14,638 nt of DNA. Source: CAZPWQ01 sp964590495. GTDB taxonomy: Bacteria > Bacteroidota > Rhodothermia > Balneolales > Balneolaceae. The stretch lies in NCBI GenBank assembly GCA_964590495.1, contig CAZPWQ010000090.1:1-14638 (forward strand), read 5' to 3'. The translations under genes and the position numbers were made by a program. The first letter of the stretch is position 1. Every line of letters begins with the position of its first letter. Positions 14,634 to 14,638 of the stretch are shown in pieces. The notes under the pieces were generated by a model. It was not told where the DNA came from. It was given only the letters and a program-made list of their open reading frames with translations, and ran no database searches.

Positions 14634-14638
14634 AAATA

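Overview
The window reads as ordinary chromosomal DNA from a Gram-negative member of the Bacteroidota/Rhodothermota/Balneolota side of the FCB group. This is inferred from the gene content: an MCE lipid transporter without mlaB or mlaC, a PpiD-like periplasmic chaperone, and a LysM/RlpA-like cell-wall protein. Mostly weak Shine-Dalgarno sequences and two candidate promoters of the Bacteroidota TTG/TAnnTTTG type agree with it. The protein style suggests a Balneolales-like bacterium, but no rRNA or other marker here proves it. I see no CRISPR array, tRNA, rRNA, insertion sequence or phage gene.

Left part (1-3147, + strand). The 3' part of clpP is followed 26 bp later by clpX and a strong hairpin terminator. 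Together they encode the ClpXP ATP-dependent protease. A separate membrane-bound sensor histidine kinase follows, with no response regulator beside it. It converges, 29 bp tail to tail, with an ECF sigma factor gene on the - strand (3177-3752) that has no anti-sigma gene downstream.

Middle part (3753-8054, - strand). A 364-bp non-coding stretch holds a possible sigma-gene promoter and a possible eroded coding fragment. Next comes a compact - strand cluster. In transcription order it is a broken potassium-channel gene, aroC (chorismate synthase), a small TPR protein, a secreted four-LysM plus RlpA-like protein, and a CPBP membrane protease whose ATG directly abuts the preceding stop. The channel gene carries a one-base frameshift in an A-run and has also lost the second half of its RCK domain.

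Right part (8180-14638, + strand). mlaE-mlaF-mlaD (permease, ATPase, MCE substrate-binding subunit) form a tight operon for phospholipid movement between inner and outer membranes. A PpiD/SurA-like membrane-anchored chaperone without a recognisable parvulin domain follows behind its own probable promoter and ahead of a clear terminator. Then ribD and ribE (riboflavin biosynthesis) appear, separated by a perfect 16-bp-arm palindrome. No FMN riboswitch is visible before ribD.

Most of the window is housekeeping. The points most worth a second look are the Asp-to-Asn change in the ClpP catalytic triad, the decayed channel gene with an odd selectivity filter, the PpiD-like protein without a parvulin domain, and the palindrome between ribD and ribE.
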